Positions 37,897 through 45,660 of a stretch of DNA of 64,000 nt are shown in pieces. This DNA comes from Streptomyces sp. NBC_01283 (GTDB taxonomy: Bacteria; Actinomycetota; Actinomycetes; Streptomycetales; Streptomycetaceae), in assembly GCF_041435335.1 (NCBI RefSeq), contig NZ_CP108430.1, positions 3,020,501-3,084,500 on the forward strand, written 5' to 3'. A program made the position numbers and the translations under genes. Every line of letters begins with the position of its first letter. The stretch's first letter is position 1. The notes beneath the pieces were generated by a model, which was given only the letters and a program-made list of their open reading frames with translations, was not told the origin of the DNA and did not search any database.

Positions 37897-38547
37897 GAAG
37901 AACAGCGCCTCCGCGCCCACCGGCCGGTAACCCGCTGCCTGGAACGCCCGCACGCTGCGGGCGTTCCCGGTGGACTGCTGCGACCACACGTGGGAACCGG
38001 CGGGCACCAGGTGCCGGGCGGCGAGCGCAAGCGCCCTGCCGAGCCCCCGGTGGCGTACGTCCTCCCGCACCTCGATCGCCGTCTCCCATCGCCCGGTGAG
38101 GCCGCGCCCGAGCACCAGCACGCCGCCGCCCTCGGAGGCCCACACCCGTACCTCGTCGCGGCGCTTGCGGGCCCGCGCGACCCGGGGGTGGTCGGGGTCG
38201 GCGATCTCGCGCAGTCCGAGCTCCGGGTCGGGGCCGCCCGGCAGCGCGTCGGCGACGGTCATGAGGTCGGTGGTGTCCGTGGCGCGTCCCGTGCGCTCCA
38301 TGAAGGCGAGCAGGAACCGCGGGTTCATGGTGGCGGCCAGCGGGTCGCAGTCGAGTGCGGCGAGGGTGGCGCGCACCCACCGCGGGTCCTCGTCCGTGAA
38401 GACCACCGAGTGCGCGGTGAAGGCGATCACGCCCGCGTCGCGGTGGCACGGCTGCGGCACGACGGTGGTGGTGCCGTCGGGCGGCGGGAAGTGCCCGTGG
38501 GCCGCCGCGTCAAGGATCGCCCCGAGCGTGGAGGGGGTGCTGGCCAT
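37888..38547 (-). CDS. GNAT-family N-acetyltransferase
   Basis: 219 residues. The C-terminal half has the GNAT core: TAIEVREDVRHRGLGRALAL (acetyl-CoA pyrophosphate-binding RxxGxG/A-type loop) and SVRAFQAAGYRPVGAEALFF. The N-terminal half (SVVFTDEDPRWVRATLAALD) is not a typical GNAT and may form the acceptor-binding region. Substrate unknown. It is convergent with sdaA, separated only by a shared terminator, and divergent from the EF-hand gene. Confidence 0.82.
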   Translation of the reverse strand: MASTPSTLGAILDAAAHGHFPPPDGTTTVVPQPCHRDAGVIAFTAHSVVFTDEDPRWVRATLAALDCDPLAATMNPRFLLAFMERTGRATDTTDLMTVADALPGGPDPELGLREIADPDHPRVARARKRRDEVRVWASEGGGVLVLGRGLTGRWETAIEVREDVRHRGLGRALALAARHLVPAGSHVWSQQSTGNARSVRAFQAAGYRPVGAEALFFEC

Positions 38548-38628
38548 GGGCGTACTCCTTGTGATCGCGTCCCCGGACGGCCGATACCCTAACCCCCGTC
38601 AGTAGTGCACCAAGAAGGGGTGGATCCG

Positions 38629-38841
38629 GTGGCGGACATCGAGGAAGCACGCAGGACGTTCGAGCAGTTCGACGCGGACGGCGACGGCTTCATCACGGCG
38701 GCCGAGTGGAAGTCGGCCATGGCGAAGATGGGGGACTTCTACGTCACCGAGACGGTGGCCGAGGCCGTGATCGGCACGAAGGACACCGACAAGGACAAGC
38801 GTCTCTCCTTCGACGAGTTCTGGGCGAGCCTGAACAAGTAG
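38629..38841 (+). CDS. Small EF-hand calcium-binding protein
   Basis: 70 residues from a GTG start chosen for AAGAAGGGG about 8 nt upstream (GTG codons at 38605 and 38620 are also in frame). Two EF-hand loops are visible: DADGDGFITAAE, fully canonical, and DTDKDKRLSFDE, in which Lys replaces the usual Gly at loop position 6. This is a calmodulin-half-like Ca2+ sensor or buffer; Streptomyces carry several such proteins. Partner unknown. A 21-bp hairpin follows the stop. Confidence 0.9.
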   Translation: MADIEEARRTFEQFDADGDGFITAAEWKSAMAKMGDFYVTETVAEAVIGTKDTDKDKRLSFDEFWASLNK

Positions 38842-38847
38842 GGGAAC

Positions 38848-38893
38848 CACGCGGAAGGGGCCCGGCACACACGTGCCGGGCCCCTTCCGCGTG
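38848..38893. terminator. Very strong bidirectional hairpin between convergent genes
   Basis: Two perfect 21-bp arms (38848-38868 and 38873-38893; core GGAAGGGGCCCGG) separated by a 4-nt ACAC loop, between the stops of the EF-hand gene and the convergent ABC ATPase gene. No mismatches. Serves both genes. Confidence 0.92.
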
Positions 38894-38908
38894 CTCAGCG
38901 GGGCGTGC

Positions 38909-39718
38909 TCACTGCGGGCGGCGCACCGCCCGGACGCTCCACCGCCCCTCCGTCCGCTCCAGCCGCACCGGGTGGTCGAAGCACTTGCTGATCTGGTCGC
39001 TGGTCAGTACGTCGTCCACGGCGCCGGAGGCGTGCGTGCGGCCGTCCCGCAGGAGCAGCGCGTGCGTCGTACCGGCCGGGAGCTCCTCCAGGTGGTGGGT
39101 GACCAGGACCGTGGCGAGCTCGGGGTGGCTCTCGCGCAGGGTGTCGAGGCTGTCGAGGAGGCGTTCGCGGCCCGCGAGGTCGAGCCCGGTGGCCGGTTCG
39201 TCGAGCAGGAGGAGCCGCGGCCGGGGCATCAGTGAGCGTGCGATCAGGGTCCGTCCGCGCTCGCCCTGGGAGAGCGTGGGCCAGCGCGCGTCCGTGCGGT
39301 GCGCGAGGCCGAGCATCGTGATCAGCCGGTCGGCCTGCTCCTCCTGCCCGGGCGTGGGACGCCAACGGGGCAGCGGTTCCACGCTGTTGGTGAGCCCGGT
39401 GAGGACGACGTCGCGGACCCGCAGGGGCGAGCGGAGCGGATGGCGCGGGTTCACATGACCGACGTACGCGCGCAGGTCGCGCAGGTCGACGCTGCCCAGG
39501 CGGCGGCCGAGCACCTCGACCGTGCCGTGCGTGGGGTGTGTGACGGCGCCGCAGAGGCTGAGCAGGGTCGACTTGCCCGCGCCGTTCGCGCCGAGCAGTG
39601 CCCAGTGCTCGCCGGGGCGGACGGTGAGGGTGACGTCTTCGAGGATGGGGCGTCCCTCGCGTAGGACGGTGACGTCGGCGGCGTGCAGGACAGGTGGCGC
39701 GTACGTGGAGGAGTGCAC
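38909..39718 (-). CDS. ABC transporter ATPase, stand-alone
   Basis: 269 residues. Walker A LLGANGAGKST, a YVGHVNPRH Q-loop variant (His where Gln is usual), signature TLSQGERGRTLIARSL, Walker B LLLLDEPATGLD, H-loop VTHHLEELP. No permease gene is adjacent, so its partner is elsewhere or it acts without one. GTG 39718 (MHSSTYAPPVLHAADVTVLR) is chosen to exclude low-quality upstream sequence. The signature LSQGE and the missing Q-loop Gln resemble ModF/YlmA-type ATPases, whose role is poorly known. Confidence 0.85.
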   Translation of the reverse strand: MHSSTYAPPVLHAADVTVLREGRPILEDVTLTVRPGEHWALLGANGAGKSTLLSLCGAVTHPTHGTVEVLGRRLGSVDLRDLRAYVGHVNPRHPLRSPLRVRDVVLTGLTNSVEPLPRWRPTPGQEEQADRLITMLGLAHRTDARWPTLSQGERGRTLIARSLMPRPRLLLLDEPATGLDLAGRERLLDSLDTLRESHPELATVLVTHHLEELPAGTTHALLLRDGRTHASGAVDDVLTSDQISKCFDHPVRLERTEGRWSVRAVRRPQ

Positions 39719-39922
39719 GGTGGCCTCTCGGCTCGGTCGGCTGGCCGACCGGCAGCACGGCGCCCCGCGGCGGGGTGCCGGTCGTTTCAGGCCCCGCCGC
39801 GGCTGCCGAGAAGAGGGAGACCGCGGAAGATCATGCGGACACCCTAACCACACCTCGGGTCCGGCGCAGACAGAACCCCGTTACGTACTCGGGCAGTTGC
39901 CCGCCCGTCGGCAGCCCCGCCC

Positions 39923-40140
39923 CTAACCGGCCGACCGGCCCTCTCCCTTCCCCGCGCCATCGGTCCCGTACAGCCGTGCCGAGGCGTCCACGTGTGCCAT
40001 CCGGCGGATCGCGTTGAACACCGCCTCCCCCAGCACCGTGCCGATCACCACGCTCTCCACCAGGTCCTCGACCGCCACCCGCCGGTCCACGTAGCCGAGG
40101 TCGGCGCGGGCGGCCCTTTCGGCGGCGTCGTCGTCGGCGT
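39923..40140 (-). pseudogene. C-terminal remnant of an unidentified gene
   Basis: Minus-strand frame reading RVAVEDLVESVVIGTVLGEA and then VFNAIRRMAHVDASARLYG, ending with TAG at 39923. Codon third positions are strongly G/C, as in real genes. No plausible start: upstream sequence changes character at about 40140-40173 and runs into a plus-strand coding frame. Could be an intact short gene from an internal GTG, but loss of its 5' end is more likely. Confidence 0.5.
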
Positions 40141-40173
40141 CCCCCGCCGAACCGAGCCGGTCCGCGGCGCCCG

Positions 40174-40356
40174 GACATCGACGGGTTCCGTGAGCTGCTC
40201 GTCCTCCACCCGCTGGTGATGGGGCCGCTCCTGGTCCTGACGATCCTCCTCTCGCCGTTCGGGCTGCTGCTCTTCCTGCCGATGCCGAAGGTGCCGGGGA
40301 TCCGGGGCGATCAGCCCCGGCCGCCGGCGGACTTGGCGGGCCTGAGGCCGCGCTGA
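40174..40356 (+). pseudogene. C-terminal remnant of a membrane protein gene
   Basis: Plus-strand frame DIDGFRELLVLHPLVMGPLL, continuing LVLTILLSPFGLLLFLPMP and ending GLRPR-TGA at 40354-40356. It has one or two membrane helices and nearly all G/C third positions. It resembles the end of an ABA4-like (DUF4281) membrane protein, weakly and from memory. No start codon at a sensible place; the 5' part is gone. Its last 46 bp overlap the end of the convergent CU044_5270 gene. Confidence 0.55.
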
Positions 40357-41441
40357 TCGACCACATCGCGCTCCAGGACCGCGCTGCTGCCGTAGACGAC
40401 CTCGGGATTCCCCGCCTTGCCCGGCTTGCCGCCCGGCTTGTGGTTCTTCGTCATGTAGCCGCGCGAACCGAGGTAGGTGAAGGTCTTCTTGTCGAAGATC
40501 CATTCGCTGCGCGTGGCGAACGCCGACTCCTCGATGGTGATGCCGATCCCGTGGCGGCCCGCCGCGTCCACCGCGTCGGGCACCACCACCACACCGGGGA
40601 GCTTGGCGACCGCCTTGTAGAGGGCGGCGGCGTTCTCCGGCGGCATGACCGACCCGCCGACGAGGTCGCCGATCCGGTCGAAGACGGCCTGCGCCTTCGT
40701 CTCCCGCTCACCGGTCACGTCCGTCTCGGCGTACAGCTTCTTCAGGAGGGCGTCGGGATCGGTGGGCAGCGTCGCGAGCCAGTCGTACGTCGGGCGGTCG
40801 GGCCCCTCCGGAATGGCACCGCTGTCATCGGAACCGTCCACGGCGGACGCCTCGATCGGCACGTCCTGCCCGGCCATCGGAGCGCCCTTCCCGCTCGTGC
40901 GGGTCATGCCGATGTCCGTGACGGGCTCGGGGTTCTGGGACAGCCAGATCTCTTCCTTGTACAGGGGTCCGAGCTTCACCGGGCCGTCGAGCTCGCCGTC
41001 GTTGGACTGGACGAGGCTGCGCAGGTAGACGAACTGGCTGTCCTTCACGGGCTTCGTTCCCGACTTCAGGGACGCGGTGGCGATCCGGTCGAGCGTGACG
41101 GTCGCGGCGGGGGTGGCACCCCGTCCGGCGCCCATGTCGCGTACGCCTCCGGTGCCGCCGGAGGGAAGCGTGGCGGCCAGGATCCCGGCCACCGCGAGCG
41201 CGCCCGCGGCAGGCATCAGCACCGCCGGACGCAGCAGCCTGCGGCGGGGCGACGCGGGGGCGGAGCCGGGGGTGGAGTCAGGGGCGGTGTCGTGGTCGAT
41301 CTGCTGCATCAGGGCGTCCTTGTGGTGAAGATGACGACCCGGCGGGAGTTCCCATTCGTCCTCGCCCGACTCCGGCAGCAGCCCGGCCAGTTCCCGGGCC
41401 TCGGCTGCGGCCTCTCCCCGAGAGGGGGTGGCGGCGTTCAT
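40311..41441 (-). CDS. CU044_5270-family membrane protein, partner of the ECF sigma factor
   Basis: 376 residues. The N-terminal ~80 residues are cytoplasmic (EARELAGLLPESGEDEWELP, then HLHHKDALMQQIDHD); one membrane helix follows (LMPAAGALAVAGILAATL); the rest is exported, with YDWLATLPTDPDALLKKLY and VFDRIGDLVGGSVMPPENAA typical of the family. In actinobacteria these proteins are encoded directly after an ECF sigma gene and are thought to control it as anti-sigma-like proteins. Its start overlaps the sigma stop (ATGA). The C-terminus overlaps the remnant on the opposite strand. Confidence 0.88.
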   Translation of the reverse strand: MNAATPSRGEAAAEARELAGLLPESGEDEWELPPGRHLHHKDALMQQIDHDTAPDSTPGSAPASPRRRLLRPAVLMPAAGALAVAGILAATLPSGGTGGVRDMGAGRGATPAATVTLDRIATASLKSGTKPVKDSQFVYLRSLVQSNDGELDGPVKLGPLYKEEIWLSQNPEPVTDIGMTRTSGKGAPMAGQDVPIEASAVDGSDDSGAIPEGPDRPTYDWLATLPTDPDALLKKLYAETDVTGERETKAQAVFDRIGDLVGGSVMPPENAAALYKAVAKLPGVVVVPDAVDAAGRHGIGITIEESAFATRSEWIFDKKTFTYLGSRGYMTKNHKPGGKPGKAGNPEVVYGSSAVLERDVVDQRGLRPAKSAGGRG

Positions 41442-42124
41442 CGGAATTCCTCCCGCAGGGGCAGGGCCGCGAACGCGGCCTCACTCTCTACCTCTCCGCG
41501 GCCACGGAGCGGTTCCGTCACGTTCTTCACCTTCGACGCACCCGTCACATCCACCCCGTCCTCGCTGAGCTTCCGCAGCCGCGCCCTGGCCCGCGAGAGC
41601 CGCGACCGCACCGTGCCTACCGGAACGCCGAGCGCCTGAGCCGCCTGCGCGTAGTCGAGCCCCGACCACACGCACAGCACGAGCACCTCACGCTCCGGAC
41701 GGCGCAGCCGCCGCAGTGCGCCGTGCACCGCCGCCAGCTTGCGCGCGTCGTCCATCCGCCCCGCCGACTCCTCCGCGAAGTCCGCCACTTGGGACGGCGA
41801 CGGCTGCCGGGACAGGAAGGCGAGCCGTCTGCGCAGGCCACGGTTGGCGTTCTGCGCCTTGTGCGTCGCGATGCCGAGCAGCCACGGCTTGAGCGAACCG
41901 CCGCCCGGCTCCAGACGCTCGCGGGTGCGCCAGGCCGCGAGGAAGGTCTCGGACATGACCTCCTCGGCGGTCGACCAGTCGCCGGTCAGCCGGAGGGCAT
42001 GGTTGTAGACCGTCCGCGCGTACGCCTCGTACAACTCACCGAACGCCTCCCGCTCGCCCGCCCGGATACGCGCATGGATGCCGCCTCCCGGATCTCCCGG
42101 ATCTCCCAGTTCAGTACGCCTCAC
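41438..42124 (-). CDS. ECF-type RNA polymerase sigma factor
   Basis: 228 residues. Region 2: AFGELYEAYARTVYNHALRLTG and AEEVMSETFLAAWR; region 4: LRRPEREVLVLCVWSGLDYA then AQALGVPVGTVRSRLSRARARL. A C-terminal extension of about 35 residues follows region 4. It starts with GTG at 42124 behind GAGAGG (8 nt). The first codons contain GGAGATCC repeated. Signal and regulon unknown; the coupled CU044_5270 protein probably senses an envelope or cytoplasmic cue. Streptomyces have dozens of such pairs. Confidence 0.93.
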   Translation of the reverse strand: MRRTELGDPGDPGGGIHARIRAGEREAFGELYEAYARTVYNHALRLTGDWSTAEEVMSETFLAAWRTRERLEPGGGSLKPWLLGIATHKAQNANRGLRRRLAFLSRQPSPSQVADFAEESAGRMDDARKLAAVHGALRRLRRPEREVLVLCVWSGLDYAQAAQALGVPVGTVRSRLSRARARLRKLSEDGVDVTGASKVKNVTEPLRGRGEVESEAAFAALPLREEFR

Positions 42125-42169
42125 ATCACGTACCTCTCCGCGACCCCGGACGAGTTCCTGTGCCCCGCG

Positions 42170-43114
42170 TCACACCGCCTGGCCACCGCTGTCCGGCGCC
42201 CGCAGCCGCCGGTACTGCCCCGGGGCCACCCCGAACTCCCTCTTGAACGCCTTGGAGAAGGCGAACTCGGAGGTGTAGCCCGCCCGTTCGGCGACCTGCC
42301 GCAGCGGCAGATCCTCCTCGCGCAGCAGCCGGCCGGCCGACGTCATCCGCCACCAGGTCAGGTACGCGAGCGGGGGCATCCCCACGGTCGCCGCGAACCG
42401 GCGGGCGAACGGGGCCCGCGACAGGCCCGCCCGCGCGCCGAGCTCCTCGACCGTCCAGGGCCGCGCGGGGTCGTCATGGATGGCGTGCAGCGCGGCCGTC
42501 ACCGCCGGGTCCCGCAGGGCCGCCGCCCAGCCCGCCGGGTGTTCGGCGGGCTGCTCCCGGAGCCACCAGGCGCGCAGGATGTAGAGCAGCATCGTGTCGA
42601 GCAGCGCGGGCACGACCGCGTCGGACCCCGGCTGCGCGTCGGCGAGTTCGGCGCCGAGGAGCTCCACCGCGGCCCGCAGCGAGGCGTGTTCGCCGACCCT
42701 GGCCGGCAGGTGCACCACCTCGGGCAGGTGGGCGAGCAGCGGATGGGCGCGTGCCTTGTCGAGCTGATAGGCGCCGCAGAGCAGCACCGTGGCAGCACCC
42801 TCCCCCGCGCTCCGGGACACCCTCGGCCAGCGCCCGTCCGCTTCGAGCGCGAACTCCTCCAGGGGTACGCCGGGCGCGCTGGCCAGGCCGTGCCCCCGCC
42901 CGTGCGCGAGGAAGACCACGTCGCCGGGTCCGAGCGCCACCGGCTCCGCGCGCTCACCGGCGGGAAGCAGCCAGGCCGAGCCCTGGAGGACGACATGGAA
43001 CCCGGCGCCGTTCGACGGGGCGAAGCCGATGCCCCAGGGGGCGTGCTGGTACGTACGGGAGGAGTGCGGGAGGCCCGTCCGCATGGCGGCGATCGCGTCA
43101 CTGAGTACGTCCAT
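42170..43114 (-). CDS. AraC-family regulator with cupin sensor domain
   Basis: 314 residues. N-terminal Cupin_6-like domain (GFHVVLQGSAWLLPAGERAE, then LGPGDVVFLAHGRGHGL) and a C-terminal double helix-turn-helix (VEELGARAGLSRAPFARRFA and LRQVAERAGYTSEFAFSKAF). The ATG at 43114 (MDVLSDAIAAMRTG) is chosen for the family N-terminus. It is divergent from the MDR dehydrogenase gene, and a widely spaced inverted repeat lies between them. This regulator/dehydrogenase pairing is common in actinobacteria; the inducer is unknown. Confidence 0.9.
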   Translation of the reverse strand: MDVLSDAIAAMRTGLPHSSRTYQHAPWGIGFAPSNGAGFHVVLQGSAWLLPAGERAEPVALGPGDVVFLAHGRGHGLASAPGVPLEEFALEADGRWPRVSRSAGEGAATVLLCGAYQLDKARAHPLLAHLPEVVHLPARVGEHASLRAAVELLGAELADAQPGSDAVVPALLDTMLLYILRAWWLREQPAEHPAGWAAALRDPAVTAALHAIHDDPARPWTVEELGARAGLSRAPFARRFAATVGMPPLAYLTWWRMTSAGRLLREEDLPLRQVAERAGYTSEFAFSKAFKREFGVAPGQYRRLRAPDSGGQAV

Positions 43115-43142
43115 GTCCGAACCGTAGCCCTTGACGCGGGCA

Positions 43143-43202
43143 GCGAGACGTACGGATAGAAAAGAGAGATCAGCAGGCATGGAACGTCTCGCACGGCACA
43201 CA
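43143..43202. promoter_or_regulatory. Spaced inverted half-sites in the AraC/MDR divergent region
   Basis: GCGAGACGT at 43143-43151 and ACGTCTCGC at 43194-43202 are perfect 9-bp inverted half-sites 51 bp apart (about five helical turns), filling the 101-bp divergent promoter region. The arrangement suits a dimeric AraC protein binding two sites. Confidence 0.7.
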
Positions 43203-43215
43203 TAGCGTCGTCGGC

Positions 43216-44235
43216 ATGACAACTCCGCGCACCACGACCGGCGTTCGCACCGTCCTCTTCGACGAGATCGGCGGCCCCGACGTCCTCACGGTCCACGCGC
43301 TCGACCTGGCGGCCCCCGGCCCGGGTGAAGTCCTGGTCCGCGTCGAGGCGTTGGGCCTCAACCGCGCCGAGGCCCTCTTCCGATCCGGGGGCTACTACTA
43401 CCAACCGTCCCTCCCCGGCTCCCGGCTCGGCTACGAGGCCGCCGGAACCGTCGAGGCGACCGGCGACGGAGTCACCGAATTCGCCGTGGGCGACACGGTG
43501 TTCACCGGCCCCGGCATCGAGATGAGCACCCAGGGCGTCTACGCCGAGCGCGTCGTGCTGCCCGAGTCCGCCCTCGTGCCGCGCCCCGCCGAGGTGGACG
43601 CGGTCACCGGGGCCGCCGCCTGGCTGACGTACACCACGGCGTACGGCGGCATGATCGAGACCGGCGGTCTGCGGCCCGGCGACCACGTCCTGATCACCGG
43701 CGCGTCCAGCGGCGTCGGCACGGCCGCGATCCAGGTCGCCCGGCGGATCGGCGCCGTCCCCCTCGCCACCACGCGCACCGAGGCGAAGAAGCAGCAGCTC
43801 CTGGACCTCGGCGCGGAGCACGTCATCGTCACGGACGGCAAGAACACCGAGGACGTCGTGAAGGAAGCCAGACAGTCCACCGGCGGAAGCGGCGTAGAAC
43901 TCATCTTCGACGCGATCGGCGGCCCCGGCTTCCGCACCCTGGCCGAGGCGCTCGTGCCGGACGAGGGCACCGTCGTCGCCTACGGCTGGCTCGACCCCCG
44001 CCCCGCGGAGCTGCCGTGGATCGCGGGCCTGAAGATCCACTTCTACGCCAACGCCACCCTGACCACCTCACCCGGTGGCCGCCGCCGCTCCACGGCCTTC
44101 CTCAACCAGGGCTTGCGCGACGGCACCCTCCGCCCGCCGGTGGCCGAGGTCTTCGACGGCCTCGACCGCATCCGGGACGCGCACCGTCTGATGGAGTCCA
44201 ACAGGCACTTCGGGAAGATCGTGGTCACACTCTGA
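43216..44235 (+). CDS. MDR zinc-type/quinone-oxidoreductase-like dehydrogenase
   Basis: 339 residues. GroES-like N-terminal domain (VLVRVEALGLNRAEALFRSG) and Rossmann domain with LITGASSGVGTAAIQVARRI. The zinc ligands of alcohol dehydrogenases are not evident (Asn-Arg in place of Cys-x-Asp at the catalytic position), so it is a zinc-independent quinone-oxidoreductase-type enzyme using NADPH. The divergent AraC regulator likely controls it. Substrate: probably a quinone or enone, inferred from family. Confidence 0.88.
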   Translation: MTTPRTTTGVRTVLFDEIGGPDVLTVHALDLAAPGPGEVLVRVEALGLNRAEALFRSGGYYYQPSLPGSRLGYEAAGTVEATGDGVTEFAVGDTVFTGPGIEMSTQGVYAERVVLPESALVPRPAEVDAVTGAAAWLTYTTAYGGMIETGGLRPGDHVLITGASSGVGTAAIQVARRIGAVPLATTRTEAKKQQLLDLGAEHVIVTDGKNTEDVVKEARQSTGGSGVELIFDAIGGPGFRTLAEALVPDEGTVVAYGWLDPRPAELPWIAGLKIHFYANATLTTSPGGRRRSTAFLNQGLRDGTLRPPVAEVFDGLDRIRDAHRLMESNRHFGKIVVTL

Positions 44236-44335
44236 GGGGGCCCGACCACCGAGCCGGAATACTTCCCCCGTTCCGGAGGTTGGCTCCGCTAAGAGCGCTA
44301 CGACACCGGCGAACCAACCCCCGGAAGGGTCAGTC

Positions 44336-44995
44336 ATGAAGATCGGCATCATCGGAGCGGGCAACATCGGCGGCAACCTCACCCGCCGCCTCAGGGCCAT
44401 CGGCCACGACGTCGCCGTCGCGAACTCCCGTGGCCCGCAGACCCTCACCGCCCTGGCCGAGGAGACCGGCGCCACGGCGGTACCGGTCGAGGAGGCCGCG
44501 CGCGGCGCCGAGGTCGTCGTCGTCACGATCCCCCTGAAGGCCGTACCGAACCTGCCGTCCGGCCTCCTCGACGGCGCCGCCGAGAACGTCGCCGTCATCG
44601 ACACCGGCAACTACTACCCGCAGCAGCGCGACGGGAAGATCGCCGAGATCGAGGAGGGCCTGACCGAGAGCCGCTGGACCGAGCGCCAGATCGGCCACCC
44701 GGTGATCAAGGCCTTCAACGGCACCTACGCCCAGGACATCCTCGACAAGCCCCAGCCCAAGGGCACCCCCGGCCGCGTCGCCCTCCCGGTCTCCGGCGAC
44801 GACGAGGCCGCCAAGAAGGTCGTACGCGACCTGCTCGACGAGCTGGGCTTCGACACCGTCGACAACGGCGGTCAGGACAACTCCTGGCGCCAGCAGCCCG
44901 GCACCCCGGTCTACGGCCTGGCGAAGGACGCCGAGGCGGTCACCAAGGCACTGGCCGAGGCCTCCCCGGAGCGCACGGCGGAGTGGCGCGCCTGA
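44336..44995 (+). CDS. NADPH-dependent F420-reductase-like/NAD(P)-binding protein
   Basis: 219 residues. Rossmann start MKIGIIGAGNIGGNLTRRL, then VAVANSRGPQTL, where Ser-Arg after the second strand fits NADPH binding. The mid-part IDTGNYYPQQRDGKIAEIEE and VIKAFNGTYAQDIL is the pattern of the F420H2:NADP oxidoreductase-like family, although many members do not use F420. GGAAGGG precedes the ATG. It is 100 bp downstream of the MDR dehydrogenase and may be co-transcribed with it. Confidence 0.82.
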   Translation: MKIGIIGAGNIGGNLTRRLRAIGHDVAVANSRGPQTLTALAEETGATAVPVEEAARGAEVVVVTIPLKAVPNLPSGLLDGAAENVAVIDTGNYYPQQRDGKIAEIEEGLTESRWTERQIGHPVIKAFNGTYAQDILDKPQPKGTPGRVALPVSGDDEAAKKVVRDLLDELGFDTVDNGGQDNSWRQQPGTPVYGLAKDAEAVTKALAEASPERTAEWRA

Positions 44996-45022
44996 CCGCC
45001 ACGGGCCGCACTGCGGGGGTGA

Positions 45023-45574
45023 CTACGGCTCGGCCCACTCCCGCAGCGCGTCCTCGTCCTCGAAGTTCGCGACGTTCTTGTCCAGTGGCGTCGACGTGTA
45101 CTGGTGGATGCGCCACTTCGCCTGGATGCGGGGCTTGCCCGCCGAGACGTAGTCGGCGATCCAGAGGGCGTCGCCCGCGTACGACGTGCGGTCGTGGTTC
45201 AGCCAGAAGTCGCGGTTCGTGTAGAGCAGCACCCGGTGGTCGGGGCGCAGGCGCTTCACCTCGCGGATGAAGCGGTCCTTCTCCGCGTTGCTCGCCCGGG
45301 TGTGCTCGCCCGTCCACTCCCAGTCCACCGCGAGCAAGTCCCCTGATTTCTCAGGGGACTTGTTGACGAAGTACTCCGCCTGGGCCGTGATGTTCCCCGG
45401 CCACAGGAAGTGGTAGAAGCCCACCACGCATCCGCCGTCCCGTGCCCGCTTCACCTGTGCGGTCAGTCGTGGATTGACGTACGAACGGCCCTCTGTCGCC
45501 TTGATGATGACGAAGGATATGCCGTCCGTGTCGAACGTGGACTGGTACGAGCTGACGTCGATGCCTTTGAGCAC
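45023..45574 (-). CDS. GH25-family lysozyme domain protein
   Basis: 183 residues. N-terminal MLKGIDVSSYQ (catalytic-site Asp), FVIIKATEGRSYVNP, and LLAVDWEW with the acidic pair used by GH25 muramidases; HQYTSTPLDKN near the end. The fold is complete but there is no signal peptide, so export must be by another route or the protein acts inside or after lysis. GTG start with AGGAGG 6 nt upstream. It would cleave the MurNAc-GlcNAc bond of peptidoglycan. Convergent with the nucleotide-binding reductase gene. Confidence 0.88.
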   Translation of the reverse strand: MLKGIDVSSYQSTFDTDGISFVIIKATEGRSYVNPRLTAQVKRARDGGCVVGFYHFLWPGNITAQAEYFVNKSPEKSGDLLAVDWEWTGEHTRASNAEKDRFIREVKRLRPDHRVLLYTNRDFWLNHDRTSYAGDALWIADYVSAGKPRIQAKWRIHQYTSTPLDKNVANFEDEDALREWAEP

Positions 45575-45660
45575 GGGCAGCCTCCTGAGCGGCAGAGGGG
45601 AGGTCGGCGAGATCTACCCTTGTGGTGCCCGGTGGCCGTGATGGTCAACCGTTGAATGAC

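Noticed and set aside
39992..40219. 75-codon plus-strand frame over the minus-strand remnant
   Set aside because: Out of frame with the membrane-protein remnant and His/Arg-rich; it is the shadow of the opposite strand.
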